From Tulasnella sp. 424 (Eukaryota > Basidiomycota > Agaricomycetes > Cantharellales > Tulasnellaceae): 64,000 nt of DNA. Of this stretch, positions 1-12,170 are shown one piece after another (the first letter of the stretch is position 1; every line of letters begins with the position of its first letter). The DNA is taken from positions 124,001 to 188,000 of the forward strand of contig WSUB01000068.1 in the NCBI GenBank assembly GCA_019633425.1, written 5' to 3'. The notes under the pieces are model-generated. The model ran no database searches, was not told where the DNA came from, and saw only the letters and a list, made by a program, of their open reading frames with translations. The position numbers and the translations under genes were made by a program.

Positions 1-2
1 CC

Positions 3-1167
3 GCCGGGTTTAAGAGCGTCTTGCTCAAGTACCCCGACCACCACCACGTCGACTACATGTGGCGCATCATCATCGGCTTGGGCATCGTCCCCGCGTGCAT
101 CGCTCTGTACTACCGCTTGACCATCCCCGAAACCCCCCGATACACCATGGACATCGAGCGTGATTTGAACCAAGCTGAGAAGGACGCCGATTTCGTCAAG
201 ACCGGTCGATTCGAGAAGATCGAGGACCAGCCTGTGGAGCGCATCGAGATGCCCAAGGCTTCTCGCCGCGACTTCCTCCGTCATTACGCCAAGTGGTCCA
301 ACTTCAAGGTCCTCTTCGGTTGCGCTTACAGCTGGTTCGCTCTCGACATTGCCTTCTACGGTCTTGGTACGTTGTTTTTGATACGAATGCGAAGTGGGAG
401 GAAATGCTAACTTTTGCGCGCGATTAGGCTTGAACTCGTCGATCATCCTCACTGCCATCGGTTTCGGCGGCTCCAAGGCCACCAACCCCAACCAGAAGGT
501 CTACGACAACTTGTTCAACACTGCCGTCGGTAACATCATGTACGTCTCGCATTCCCTTCTCCCTTATAGCCACTTAATCTAACCCTCCCTCCCCGCGTTC
601 AGCATCGCCGTCGCTGGTCTCGTCCCCGGTTACTGGGTCTCCTTCCTCTTCATCGACTCCTGGGGCCGCAAGCCCATCCAGCTCATGGGCTTCGTCATGC
701 TCACCATCATCTTCGTCATCATGGGCTTCGGGTACAACGCCATCCTCTCCCACTCCGAGGGCGCCTTCGTCTTCCTGTACTGCCTCGCCAACTTCTTCCA
801 GAACTTCGGTCCCAACACCACCACCTTCATCATCCCCGGCGAAGTCTTCCCCACCCGCTACCGCAGCACGAGCCACGGTATCTCCGCCGCCTCTGGCAAG
901 CTCGGTGCCATCGTCGCCCAGGTCGGTTTCGCCCGTCTTAAGGATATTGGCGGCAAGAACGCTTGGATCAACCATATCTTGGAGATCTTTGCTTTGTTCA
1001 TGCTTACGGGTATCTTCTCCACTTTCCTCGTCCCCGAGACCAAGGGCCGCACCCTCGAGGAGCTCAACGGAGAGGAGGACCTCGAGGACGATTACGCCGG
1101 TCACGAGAAGGCTGTCATCGACTCTGGATCCTCTGACAAGGACGGTCGCAACATCATCTCCCAGTAA
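3..1167 (+). CDS. PHO84: Pho84-type inorganic phosphate transporter, 5' partial
   Basis: This is the C-terminal part of a major-facilitator H+/phosphate symporter of the plasma membrane; the gene begins outside the window. The frame is open from base 3. Two GT-AG introns (367-427 and 540-602) join the frames cleanly. The visible protein has the family's IPETPRYT segment after an early transmembrane helix, a central hydrophilic loop, and the conserved IPGEVFPTRYRSTSHGIS block in the second half, followed by the VPETKGRTLEEL exit motif typical of the sugar/phosphate MFS branch. The tail is acidic and hydrophilic. The stop is at 1165-1167. It is convergent with the next gene. The family assignment is firm; the exact substrate (phosphate rather than another anion) is inferred from closeness to Pho84-like proteins. 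Confidence 0.9.
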
Positions 1168-1599
1168 ACGCCTCCTGCGTCGTGGTTGACTTTCTTTTCT
1201 GCGCACTCTCTTCTTTTTTCTTATTACAATTGTCCCGCGTTCCCTCCTCATGTGTGCTGCTTTCTTTGGTTAAATCGGATGTACCGCGATGTGTGCCACT
1301 TCTTGTCACGGTAGAGATGTTGCTTGTTGTCGTCGTCGTTTTTTTTTTGTCATCCGCATGTCGTATAGTCTATACATTACCGCTTCTCTACTCATTCTTG
1401 AGGCCACCCGAACGATCGTGCGCGAACAAGTTCAATACCAAAATGACTCGATCCGCAGCGCCACCGCAGTTAACTAATAGATGTCATCAGGTAACCCAAC
1501 TACTATACACTCCGGTCGTTACAGTCGTGAAGAAAAAAGGTCGTAAAAAAAAGAAAGTAACTTCGTCTCTGCAAAGGCGTGATAAAGCCGCACACCTAG
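1168..1599. other. Intergenic stretch between convergent genes
   Basis: This holds the 3' untranslated regions of the two convergent neighbours. It contains a T-rich run near 1339-1350 and an A-rich run near 1534-1555, which could serve as 3'-end signals on either strand. No coding potential is seen. Confidence 0.5.
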
Positions 1600-3432
1600 T
1601 TAACTGGTCGACGGTCCGGGTTGGGGTGTCGTAGAACCTCCCGTCCCAGGGCCCGCCGGTGGAGCCGGATTAGAGGGAGCCGTCGACCCGTCCTTCGGTG
1701 CATTTGGAGCGGGAGCGGGAGCCGGAACGGTCGTCTCGTCTCCCTTTCCGATTGGGATCGACTCCTGCTGGTCCTCCCAAGACCCGGGAATAAGAGCAAC
1801 GGGGAGCAGCCACGTCGCGGAAAGGACCACCCCGTTCCCTTTATCGAAGGACTTGACCTAAAAAACTCCGGATTAGCGTTCCATTAGAGCGTAAAAAGCG
1901 GGTGTTAATTTACCTCTTGCCAAGACCAAGCGATAAAGCCACCGATGTAGCCCAAGATGGGGACTACTGCTTTGAGGAGCGTGACTGCCGTCTTGAGCGG
2001 TGGAGGCAAGAGGGCGGTGGGGATGTTGTTGATTAGCCATCCAAGAGCGGTAGCGATCATCGCGGCGCGTTTGGACGCCTCGAGTGTCTTGTCGCTGAGG
2101 ATGGCCATCACCGGTGGCGGCAGCTGCAAGGGCATGGTCAAAAATCCAGTCAGCGCGACCGCTCTTTGCTCTCGAAATGAGACCAACACCCACCCAAAGT
2201 CGGTAACCCCACCAAGCAACCTGGAACGAGATCGCAGTCTTGCTTGGAATCCAGATCTTCACTTCTTTTGTAGGTTTGGCCGGTGGTGGTGGTGGTGGAG
2301 CGGGTGTCGGAGCAGGGACTTCGCAATCTTTTTGCTTCTTCTTCTTCCACCAAGGTAGCTTGAGCTTGTCGGGCCAGAGTGACGCGGCGACGCCTTTGGC
2401 GATCGCGTTGGAGCTTAGGGCTTGTGCATCTCCGTCGTCGGGGACGTTTATAACAGTCGATTGAGCGAGTTCGACCTAACGGCGTGACGAGCACTGTCAG
2501 AAAAAGGAAGATAAAGGAACGCAAAAGAGGAAGTCACCTTGGAGTTTGCGTCGGGAATGAGTGGGGCGCAGATCATCAAGCTCGTCTCGGACGCTTCCTC
2601 CTCAGGATCTTCATCTCCATCGACCTTGGAACCAGGGGTTGGAATCGCGGGCTGCTTGTACGGGACCAACTGATCGAGCACTTGCCAAACGGTTCGTCCT
2701 TGCTTCCCCGAGGACGGTGCGGCTGCAGCACCGTTCATGACCTCGGGCGAGGACAAGTATCCAAGCAACTTCGAGTCCGCGAGAGGAGGGACTGGGCTTG
2801 GGACGGGTTGCGCCGCATCGGGAACGGTGTGAAGGAACGGTGGAACGCTCGAGAGCATGATTTGGATTCGCTTTGAAAGGGTGTTGGTTCCGGGGGTAGA
2901 GTCGCTGTTAGCCAGAGGAGTGGTAGCTGGGATGGGAGTCGACACTCCAGAGGTATCGGCACCATCAGCAGGCAAGGGGATCATTGCCGCCAGATCCTCA
3001 ATCGCCGGCTCTTCAGCATGTGGTGCCTTTTCTTTCTCTTTGCCTTTGGCTTTTGCACTTTTCCCATCCTTCGTAGATCCGATCCTCTTCAGCTTGCTAA
3101 AGATGGTGGTCCTGGCTTTCGCCGCTGCAATCGTCTCTTCCCATTGGCGCTCGATTTGGGCAGTCGGAAGGACCGACTTGGTTTGACTTGTCGATGCAGG
3201 GGTTGTCGCTAGAACGAGCATGACGGGTTAGACGATGCTTGATAGAGCAGTTCAGACGTTCACTTACGCTTTTCGGTGAGGTCTACTGCGGCTGGTTCAG
3301 TGGTCCCATTTGACGCGGGCTCGGTGGCGCCTTTTGCGTCATCGGTTCCAGAGGGGGCATCTCGCGATCTGAAGTAGTCCAAGAACGCTTTCGACTTGGA
3401 AGGCGCTGGAGGTGTCTGTGAGGACTCTGTCA
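1600..3432 (-). CDS. Unknown proline-rich protein with C-terminal hydrophobic segments
   Basis: I do not recognise a family. The start at 3432 gives MTESSQTPPAPSKSK, and the frame continues through GT-AG introns near 3220-3266, 2470-2540, 2124-2220 and 1860-1913. The first half is charged and low in complexity (a Lys/Glu-rich patch of the KSAKAKGKEKEK type). The middle carries a WQVLDQLVPYKQP segment. The last third has two hydrophobic stretches (around PILGYIGGFIAWSW and VVLSATWLLPVALIP) that could be membrane helices or a hairpin, followed by a Pro/Ala/Gly-rich tail ending in PQPGPSTS. The stop is at 1600. It is divergent from the arrestin-like gene. A membrane-anchored scaffold is possible, but no function can be assigned. 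Confidence 0.65.
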
Positions 3433-4076
3433 TGAATTATTTGTTTTTGAGAGTTGGCGATGGAGAAGGCGAAAGGGCTGAAAAAATAGGAGGTTGGGAC
3501 GTCAGCTCCAAAGGCTCTCATCAAAAGGGTCGCACACTGATCAATCATACCAGAACTAGTCACAGGCTTGGGCTTTAGATTTTCAAATTATTGGAAGTAG
3601 AAAAGATTTTGAATAAAAGGGTATTGAAAGAGGAGAAGGGGGAATCAGAGGACGAGGACGTTGGTGAGGGGAGAAAGGAGGTCTGGCCAAGGGGTCCAAA
3701 TGTGATTGACATGGGAGAGACCGCAGACGCCGTTCATCCCCAACCTTGGAACCGGTCGACAACTGCATCCTTCAAGTTCCCAGCTACCAAGACTAGAAGG
3801 CGATTCTGACAAGGGCGAACTTCGGTGCAAGCTTCTTGACTTCAAGCTTTCAAGAGACTCTTTGCGGGAAGGCTTCATCCACCCTTCAGTAACCAGAGCA
3901 GCAAATTTCAATCCGGACCACGAACATCTGGATCGAAGGGATGGACCTCAGCTCGAGCTATGAAGCTGGTCGTGGTGTCATTGACCGAAGATGACTAGCT
4001 TGAACCACGTACTTGCGTATTTTGAAGATTTCGATTGCAACGATGCCGAGCAGAGAGGTATGTTGGTTCGAATGAT
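3433..4076. other. Divergent promoter region
   Basis: This separates the unknown minus-strand gene from the plus-strand arrestin-like gene and should hold both promoters and 5' leaders. Short open frames here have no conserved character. A short upstream ATG at 4043 opens a ten-codon frame that ends just before the chosen arrestin start. Confidence 0.45.
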
Positions 4077-7000
4077 ATGCCTCGACCAACCGTTCCAGCT
4101 GACATACCCTGTATTTTCGTTCCACCTCACCCGGCATTCGACATCATGGAGCATCCAATGCGTCGTAGAGCTCTATCAGAATGTGCCGACGGGCGATCAA
4201 CCTTAAGGGGTCTCGCAATCAACCTCTATCCGACCGAGGACAGCGCCTTCGACCTACCCTCTGTATCTCAGGCCCCATCTGTCTGCACGACGACGACGAC
4301 GGATTCAGACCGCTCTAGCAGTGACGTTAGTCGAGCCACTTCAACGTCGACACGAGCTTCAACCGTATACTCTACGTTATCGACGGTTTCCTTCCCCACT
4401 ATGCGATCCAGCAAGGGAATGCAAGGTCTCCTCGACGCCGAACTTGGAGGTTCTATGGTCGAATTCGACCCTTACTCTCAAAGCGGAGGAGGAGCGTCCG
4501 TCTTCAAGACAGGTCATCAGATCGGTCTCACCCCCAACCTTCCCAGTACCGCTCCAACCCGAACGCGACAGAGAGCCGCAACCCACTCCGGAGCCTCCCT
4601 CGCCCGAAGTGGAACACTGTTCAGCAACGACGCCTCTGCGTCTCGGAAGTCGGCCGAGCTGAAAACGTTGCTCGGAGGCTCGAGCCACAAACTTCCCTCC
4701 AAAGCAACGATCCCTCCTCCGTCGTCTGGAAAGCCTAATGGCCAGAAGAGGAAACCCCGCAGGTCCGCGTCGACGAACGACATATCTGATGTGGTCGCCC
4801 TGGAGAAAGCCAAAAGCAAAGCGAGAGTGGAGGTCGACATCGAATTGGAGAGCGAGACGGTCGTTGAAGGAGGATATCTGAGAGGAAAGATGGAAGTCAC
4901 TATACGGAAGCCAGGGAAGAACGAATCTCCCATCTGGATTGGAGGCGGGAAGATGAGGATTGTTGGTTTCGAAGGTGAGGTTGTTTTCATCGCGTTTGAG
5001 AAATACGCTAAGGTTCGAACAACCCTAGGCTTGCCTCACAACGACACCCGGTACACTTTCTACCAATGCACGGAGGTACTGAGCTCTATCACATCGGCAT
5101 CACATCATCTTTTCGCGTCTTCTCCAGATGAAGAAGGATTCTGTCGAGCACGTGAAGGCACCCATGTCCTACCGTTTGCAATGAAAATCCCAATCTCTGG
5201 CACTGCCAAGGGTGCTCTGCAAACCAAGTCGGGTGCCATGGTTCGGTACATCGCTATGGGGTAGGCTCCATTCTCTCAACTCTTCATAGCTCATGTACTG
5301 ACCAACGTCCGTTGGCTCTCCATGCCCCCTAAGGTCTATCAAAATCAAAGACCAGGGATCATCTGTAAAGTCCATCGCCCATTTTTACCGCAACGTCGAA
5401 ATATATCCGTTCCTCGGTCAAGCCGTTCTCTCTCCCGCAGAGCAACCTCTTCGAACGTCTACGGCGCAAACGCTTTTCATGGGCGGGTCCGGCAAACTTC
5501 AAGTCGCTGCATCGCTCCACCGACGAATTTGGATCGCAGGGCAGAGGTGCTACGTACACGTCGCTTTGAACAACGAGACGACGAAGAAAGTCAAGACTTT
5601 GACGTTCACTTTGGTTCGCACTACGACTCTGTTCCAACCAAAGGCTGAGCTGGATGCGAGGAGCCCCGTGGCTGAGGAAGATGCGGACATCGACGCTTGT
5701 GAAACCTCGACCAATAAGAAAGAGGTCGCTCAGTGCACGTTGGAGATGGGTCAGAAGGGCGAGAGAGGCTGTGTTACGGCCAAGGGCTTTTGGACTGGAG
5801 TGGACCCGGCCGGATTTGTTGAACTGTCGCACTTTCTCCAGGTTCCTGTAAGTACAGATTTTCGAACTCCTATACATTTATTCTGATCTGATGGCATTTC
5901 TTGCGATTTCTGCTTCTAGTCGGATGCTCTGTCTATCGCTCGAGGACGTCTCATTGAAGTGGACTACATGCTCCGCATCTCGGCTGGGACTGGACCGTTG
6001 TCCTCCGACGTCACCGTCCAGCTACCCATTCGGATCATCAACTTCCTTTCGATTGATCCTCCCCCAACGATGCCCCGAGGCACACCGGTAACATCTTCCA
6101 CCACTCGCATGGCACCTACGGCCACTTCCACGACGGCTGCAACAATGCCCTCTCCGAAGAAAGAAGCGCCTCAAGGACGTCGGAGATCTGTGAGCATGCA
6201 TAATGTGAGGGAACACGAGGAGCAATTGCGACTTTGGGAGAGGAGTCATGGACCAGCGGCTGGAGGAGGTTCCCCCTTACGCAGTACAGGATCCCAGCTA
6301 CAACAGCCGCCACAACAACGAAGTATGACATCGATCGGTCACCGGAGCACAACGCCGACTTCACAACGTCACCAGCCTCGAAATTCATCTCATGGGCTGT
6401 CGGCATCAACCAGCGCCATGTCCTCCCCAACGCGGTCCGCTATGCGAGTTCCCACTTCAGCACAGTCATCTCCCAACAGGTGGCCCCAACCCTCGTATAA
6501 TTACCCCGGGACAGCAACGCCGTTTCACCAATCCTCTCCTACTCGTTCGGTTGGTCAGACCTCACCAACGCGCTCGATCTTGAGCTCCCCAGAAAGGGGC
6601 AGGGCTCGAGCCCAGGAGATATTTGGAGGACAAGCGCCAACTGTGTCGCGCTCAAAGACCGTGGCGTTTGCGGACGAGTTACGGCCGCAAGTAGCGCATA
6701 ACAAGTCCTACTCAATGGTTACGGCGCACAGTCAATCATCTCCAAATGGAGGTTCGAGGAAGCCTGTCGCCCCAGCTCCTGTGGTCACAAGGAGTGAAAG
6801 CGTGCCTCTATTGCATCCCAAACTCCGACATATGGCAGAGCCCAGTCCCACGTTTTCCCCGATAGGGATGAAGCTGACGGCGTCCGCTGCGGCTGACGAC
6901 GAAATGGACAGCGACTCGGAATCATCTGGGTACACGGATGATGATAGGGGGATATACGGAGCAGTTGATTCTGCGTTGCTGTCACGCACTCCCACCCAAA

Positions 7001-8277
7001 CTCGACTCGGGGATGGAGATCAGTCATTTGAAGTAGATCACGACCGGGTGGGATCAGCTTCTCCTATCCTCGGGACAGCCTTAGCAGGGGACATGAGTCG
7101 TGATGGAATGTGGGAAGAACATGAAGGGGATAGAAGTTTGGACGCCGAGGAGTTGACCGAGCAAGCTGCCATTCGTCTTGGGAAGGAGGAGTATTTGTTG
7201 GAGACATCGTTGCCAATGATTGGCGGTGCAAATGGCTCGCAGTTCACTTCCAGCCCTTCGCCGATACGGCCCACGGATGTCACCGACGTTGGGCAGTCCT
7301 CCCCCAGCAAAATGCGTGTTCCAGGAGATTCGAGTACTGCAAGAAGCATGGGTCGTTCACAATCAGCTATGGTATTTTCTTCCTCCCGGTACCCCAGCTT
7401 TCACGCATCCGCCATTGTTCAACCAAAGCCGCAAACGCGCATCCAACCTCGACCGGTAACCTCGTTTTCGGTTGGAGACGTGATTCCTCGTCCAGGACGC
7501 GAGCGAATACCCGCAAATCGAAATGGTCACCCGGACGGCTCGATGATTATCGATGGTTTTCCATTCCCTCCTGTACCTGCGCCGACCGAAGAAGAGGCTC
7601 GTTGGAGTGGGGTGCCGACGACCGCACAGATTACGAAGGTCTCGCGTGGCGTTGCAGTCATGACATCCTTACCGGTGCAACAGAGATCGAGTGATCGTCA
7701 AGCTACCTCAGAGGTGCAACCTTCACCAGCTCGGCCTCCCTCACAAGCTTCCGTCACACGACCAGAGGGCCATTCACGGTCTACCCTTTCCTCATCAACG
7801 ACAGCGCGAGGGATACCTGAATTCCGCAGATCAGGCCACAAGAGCAACCTCAGCATGTCCTCCATTTCGACAGACAGCAGTCTACATACTCAGACCTCTA
7901 CAACTTCCTCTTCTCGAGGCGTCCCGTCGTCTGTGAAAACCAAGATAGCTCAACTCGAAGCGAGGAACAGAGCTCTTCGATCGTTCTCGACCGTTGGCCC
8001 ACCCAGTGGAGACGAATCAGACGCGTCAAGCGTTAGAAAAAGCTGGAGCACTTTGAACATGTCTAGGCATTATCAGTACAAGGGATCTTCAGTCGAAGAC
8101 CTGAGAAGGTCTGTAGTACCGGAGGATTCGGTGTCTGTCAGTAGCGCCGACAGCAGGTATTCAGGAGACCTCACAGTCAGTAGGTTAGGGAGGATCGAGC
8201 CTGAGGCGTTCCGCCCGCCAGCGGTTAAGAAGTCAGGTTCGCAGGGCAAATGGGTCGCCGAGCTCAAGAAAAAGTAG
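4077..8277 (+). CDS. Alpha-arrestin-like protein with long Ser-rich tail
   Basis: The predicted product has 1351 residues from three exons (4077-5260, 5334-5847, 5920-8277), all in phase. Residues about 240-400 form an arrestin-N-like beta sandwich beginning with RVEVDIELESETVVEGGYL and including the LPFAMKIPIS block. The second exon and the start of the third give the arrestin-C half (RNVEIYPFLG, RRIWIAGQRCYVHVALNNET, SVRIINFLSI-like strand at the end). The remaining roughly 700 residues are Ser/Thr/Pro-rich and look disordered. Fungal alpha-arrestins act as adaptors that bring Rsp5-type ubiquitin ligases to plasma-membrane transporters, usually through PPxY motifs; I saw no PPxY here, so that role is uncertain. 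The start at 4077 is the first in-frame ATG; the frame is open further upstream, so an extra 5' exon cannot be excluded. Confidence 0.8.
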
Positions 8278-8386
8278 ATTGCAGGGGGGTGGGGGGACCA
8301 GTAGTTTCAGATGTACGTTATTTAAGTTCATTCCTTTCTAAATATACCACTCTAGACGTCGGGTGCTTGGAAGTTGTCAAAAGCGT

Positions 8387-10399
8387 CACAGGAGAACCTC
8401 CTTAACGAGTTCCTCGACGCTATCAACGAACAAGTCAACGATGGTTTCGACGCCTTCCCTAGTAATGTTGTAAGGCGGAGCAAGCTATGTATAGCGAGAT
8501 GCCATGAGTTATCGTAAACCAACTGTGCGACCGAACTCACGATGGCATGCGAGCCTCGGAAACCATCAGCACCGCCATCCATAGCGATGCAAATTAGCCC
8601 CTTCTCCATGGTCTTTGCTTGCAACAGGACCCCGAAACGCTTTCTCATATTAAAGTTCCTGCCGAAATCCTGTTCTGGCGGGATGTCAAACTCGATTCCC
8701 CAAAATCCACCGTTGCCACGAATGTCAAAGACGTAAGGCGCTGCTGGACTATTTGGAGATTGAAGTTTCTGTGTCAGGAGATCCTTCATGTATTGGCCTG
8801 TTTCCCTGCAGTTCTGAAGCATGTTTTCGTCTTGAATGACTCTCTGCACTTCGAGAGCGGCTGCGCACTGACACAGGAGAATGCCGGATAAGCGGGCAGT
8901 AAAGGTCTTCGAGGGATCTGAAACCTACCGCAATTGGGTGGGCTTGGTACGTATGTCCATGCTGTAGGGAACCGATAACAACTGGTCAGGTGGCGGTCGC
9001 ATCTGCGGACACAAGGGACCGAACCTGCCACCATCCACTCCCTTGTCTTATTCCGTCAGCGACACGTTTGTTCATCAGAACCGCACCGATTGTAGCGTAA
9101 CTGCAGCAAATGATCCGTCAGTCTTCATTGGAGGACTGCTTCTCCAGCTTACCCTCCCCCAAGTCCCTTCGCGACGGCCTGGATGTCTGGCGAAGCTCCA
9201 TCACCATATGTCTCCCAACCATGCATAGTTCCCATCCGACCCATCCCCGACATGACTTCGTCCAAGATGAACAACGCGCCGTGGCGATCACACACCCGTT
9301 TCATGGCCTTGAGGTAACCTTTCGGTGGAGGAACTACGCCAGCTGTAGCCCCGACGACGGTTTCTGCCACGACTTGATGTACAAACATTTTAAAATCGGT
9401 GACGTTCGCGGAGTAAAATTAAAAAGAGCAGCTTACAGCCAATAACTGTGTCAGGTCCCAATTCCTTAAACTTATCGTCCAACTCCTGCGCTAGCCTATT
9501 CACGTATTCATCCTCGGTTTCGTTCGGTTTCTGATAGCGTTTGGCATACGCTGGGCTGACATGATGGAAGTGCTCGTGGTCTAGAATAACCTCATACGGC
9601 GTACGCCGGGAGATATGATGGGATAATTCGAGCGTTCCAATAGTGTTGCCGTGGTAGCTGAGCTTCCTGGCAATGAAGTTCCTCCGCTTTGATTGGTCTT
9701 AAGGGGTGGGGATGTTGAGCTATCTGGGTACCTGCTAACGACGAGCACTTACTGGTCTCGTAGAAATATTGACGGGCAAGCTTAATAACACCTTCCATAG
9801 CTTCAGATCCTGTCGCAGAGTATTAGAACGAAGGCTGTTGCACTTCAGAAAGTTCTCAACAAACCTCCCGACACAAAGCCCACCAGTTCAAAGGCACCTT
9901 TACTCTGCTCTATCATCATATGGGCGAGCTCTTCGGCTGCTTCATTGGAGCATTGAGCGTTATAGACGTCTGTTGTGACGAATTAGGACGGTCAATTGCT
10001 AGTTTGCAATCCTTCTTGCAACGACCCACAAGACATTTTCTCTGCCTGATCTTTGATAGCTTGAATAACTCTTTTGTTGCCCATTCCTGTGGGAAACCCC
10101 GGTTATCAGCGTTGCCGATGGTGAGCGACTACTTTTCCCATACCTATTGAAGCTACGGCAGCTCCTCCGACGCCATCAACCACGCGTCGTCCGTCGGCGA
10201 GGTCGACATAGATGCCTGATGTATGTAGTTAGCCTTTAGGTTGAAGGAAGAAAATCGCCGAGCCTCGACCTTCGGCAGCAACCGCAATTGGCGGGACAAA
10301 TGGGGTCCGATGCAGTATTGCCGACGGTCTCTTCAACGCAGCTGCGGCTCGTGCTTTGGCGGCCTCAGCCTTCTTGACGTCGTCGAGATCGAATGTCAT
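8387..10399 (-). CDS. Class III PLP-dependent aminotransferase
   Basis: This is a fold-type I aminotransferase of class III, which moves an amino group from an omega-amino compound or amino acid to a keto acid using pyridoxal phosphate. From the start at 10399 (MTFDLDDVKKAEAAKA), exons give GIYVDLADGRRVVDGVGG, the VSGGSEAMEGVIKLARQY cofactor-phosphate region, the LSYHGNTIGTLELS segment, the LDEVMSGMGRMG motif with its PLP-contacting Asp, and the AVAKGLGGGY block whose Lys forms the Schiff base. The C-terminal domain ends VEELVKEVLL with the stop at 8387. About eight short introns are needed. The fungal relatives include uncharacterised omega-aminotransferases, so the substrate cannot be set from sequence. 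The N-terminus is short for a mitochondrial targeting signal, and an upstream exon is possible. Confidence 0.85.
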
Positions 10400-11081
10400 G
10401 TAGAAGAGAGTGAAAAGATGGAGCAGGGAAAAAGGTCGCGTGCGGACGTGAGAGTCAGGCGACGAAGTGGAGGCCGAACCTGCTTGACCTTGTTGTGATC
10501 TTGGTGTCGTTATATCGTGCTAAGCGAGGTCGATGAGCTCATCGGAATCAACGGGCTTCCGTCCATACATCGATTCCGTTTCGTGTGCATATGAGTCGCC
10601 TCATGGACAAACGCCCTTGTTCCAACGGGAATTAACTTCGAAGCTGCAATCGAAGGGTGTGGTGGAAGCCAGGTAGATAGTGGCTGGTCTTCGTCGGAGT
10701 GACCTTGCTACTGGTTCTGATTTCCATTATTAAAGCGAGGAGATTCCGATCATTGATGTCCGTTTCATTTTGAGAAGGGTGGTCAACGCTAGCTTTGGAA
10801 AGTAAGTCGGGACACGTTCGCAATAGCTTGAGGTAAGGTGGTTCTTGGGGCTAGCAGGAGAGTGGAAGTATCCCGAATGTGGCTGGAGGGCTTATTCTAA
10901 GTATAAGAATACTGGTCTTGTGCTGAACAGACTCCAAGTCAGCGCTCTTAACGCGAGCCAAGTCTTGGTTGGAATCAAAGGGGGGTTGAGGGACCGTCCA
11001 CGGCGATCTTCTGAGTAATCACACATCGCCGACCCTCACCCAAAAGTTGACGCACGACAACGACCTACACTCCCGCCTACA
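10400..11081. other. Divergent promoter region
   Basis: About 680 bp lie between the aminotransferase and the bL9m gene, transcribed away from each other. I see no credible coding exon. A T-rich run and a CT-rich stretch just before 11082 fit a fungal promoter for the ribosomal-protein gene. Confidence 0.4.
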
Positions 11082-11823
11082 ATGATTCCTCGAACCACAA
11101 CTCTTCTTCGATGCCAGCCACTGGCCTCTGGATCACGTAGTGCTACCGCAATAGCTGTAAGTTGCATGCCTTTTGTTGAGTGCTCAAGGAACTGAATTCA
11201 GTTCTCGTCACGAACAGCGGCGAAACAAATCCACGCACAGGACGATTCAGGTTCAACTCACTCAGCATGTTGAAGGCCTTGGTGAAATCGGTAGGTGATA
11301 TATGGGCAATTCAAGTTGCAAGCTCGCTCACCACTTCTACGTCAGGCTCCGTCCGATCTGTAAATCCTGGCCGCATGCGCAATGACCTGTTTCCCAAGGG
11401 CATGGCAAGATATGTAGTCAAGGGCGCTCCCTTGACCATGCCTCTTCCCGTACGTTGTCCTTTTATTCGCGAATTCTCGCGTGCCATTAATAGCATTTCC
11501 GATAGCGTGCGGCCACAAGTACCACATCGACAACAACATCCTCGGAAGTCGACTACGGGAAGATTCGCTCTCAAATCGCTTCTCTTACCGCTCTGGCTCT
11601 ACCTCGTCGCGCTGTTCGCGGTACTTCAATCTTCGGCTCTGTGACCTCAACCGACCTCGTCCAGGCATTCCAAGTCGCGCACGGTCTGAACCTCGTTGCA
11701 CCGCATGCCGTCGTCACAATATCTGGCGGAAAGGTGAAAAGACTTGGCGAGTACACGGCCAATGTGATGATGAAGGATGGGGAGGGTGTGGACTTCAAGT
11801 TCAAGGTCGTTGCCCAAGAATAG
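11082..11823 (+). CDS. bL9m: Mitochondrial large-subunit ribosomal protein bL9m
   Basis: Four exons (11082-11156, 11218-11290, 11346-11449, 11506-11823) join in phase to give 189 residues. The N-terminus (MIPRTTTLLRCQPLASGSRS) is Arg/Ser-rich and lacks acidic residues, as in mitochondrial presequences. The bL9 N-domain is seen in VQLTQHVEGLGEIGSV followed by NPGRMRNDLFPKGMARYV, which matches the bacterial pattern in which a Gly-Arg-Asn/Asp-Pro-Lys-Gly segment contacts rRNA. The C-terminal domain carries IFGSVTSTDLVQAFQVAHG and ends KRLGEYTANVMMKDG plus a beta strand. The product should act in the mitochondrial ribosome (equivalent to yeast Mrpl50). The acceptor chosen at 11217, rather than the nearer one at 11201, is the one that keeps frame. 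Confidence 0.87.
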
Positions 11824-12170
11824 AGGGATCGTTGCTTGGGTGCTACTTATTCCTAATACCATGAGACGCTTTCCCCAGCATGCACTTCACGAGCCAACTA
11901 TGCTCGGGTTGCCCGACAGTGTGGTATGATGTTAAATTTGAGCTACAGAGCTTCAGAACCTTAAATCCCTGGACGAAAGTAGCCCGATTCTAGGTAGCTA
12001 CTCCGCACAGGAAACGGTAGTTCGAAAAATAAAATTGGCCAGAATAAGTAAGCCTATCTGATTGGTTAAAATTTTATGTCATACAGCAGAACCTGCGGTC
12101 GTGCGGTAAGGAGCGAATGAAATGCGTGAATATTCTAATTTGAGGGTCTTGGAGCTTGATCCGACCCAAT
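11824..12170. other. Intergenic stretch between convergent genes
   Basis: This 347-bp stretch between the stops of bL9m and WBP11 is AT-richer than its flanks (for example the A/T-rich block around 12026-12080). Only 3' untranslated sequence is expected. Confidence 0.45.

Noticed and set aside
574..1251. Long minus-strand open frame (225 codons) opposite the phosphate transporter
   Set aside because: It is the antisense of a well-conserved transporter exon; its Asp/Glu/Gly/Val-rich composition is what codon bias on the other strand produces.
2278..2312. GGT/GTG repeat as a microsatellite of interest
   Set aside because: It encodes a short proline run in the unknown minus-strand gene; such runs are common and nothing else marks it.
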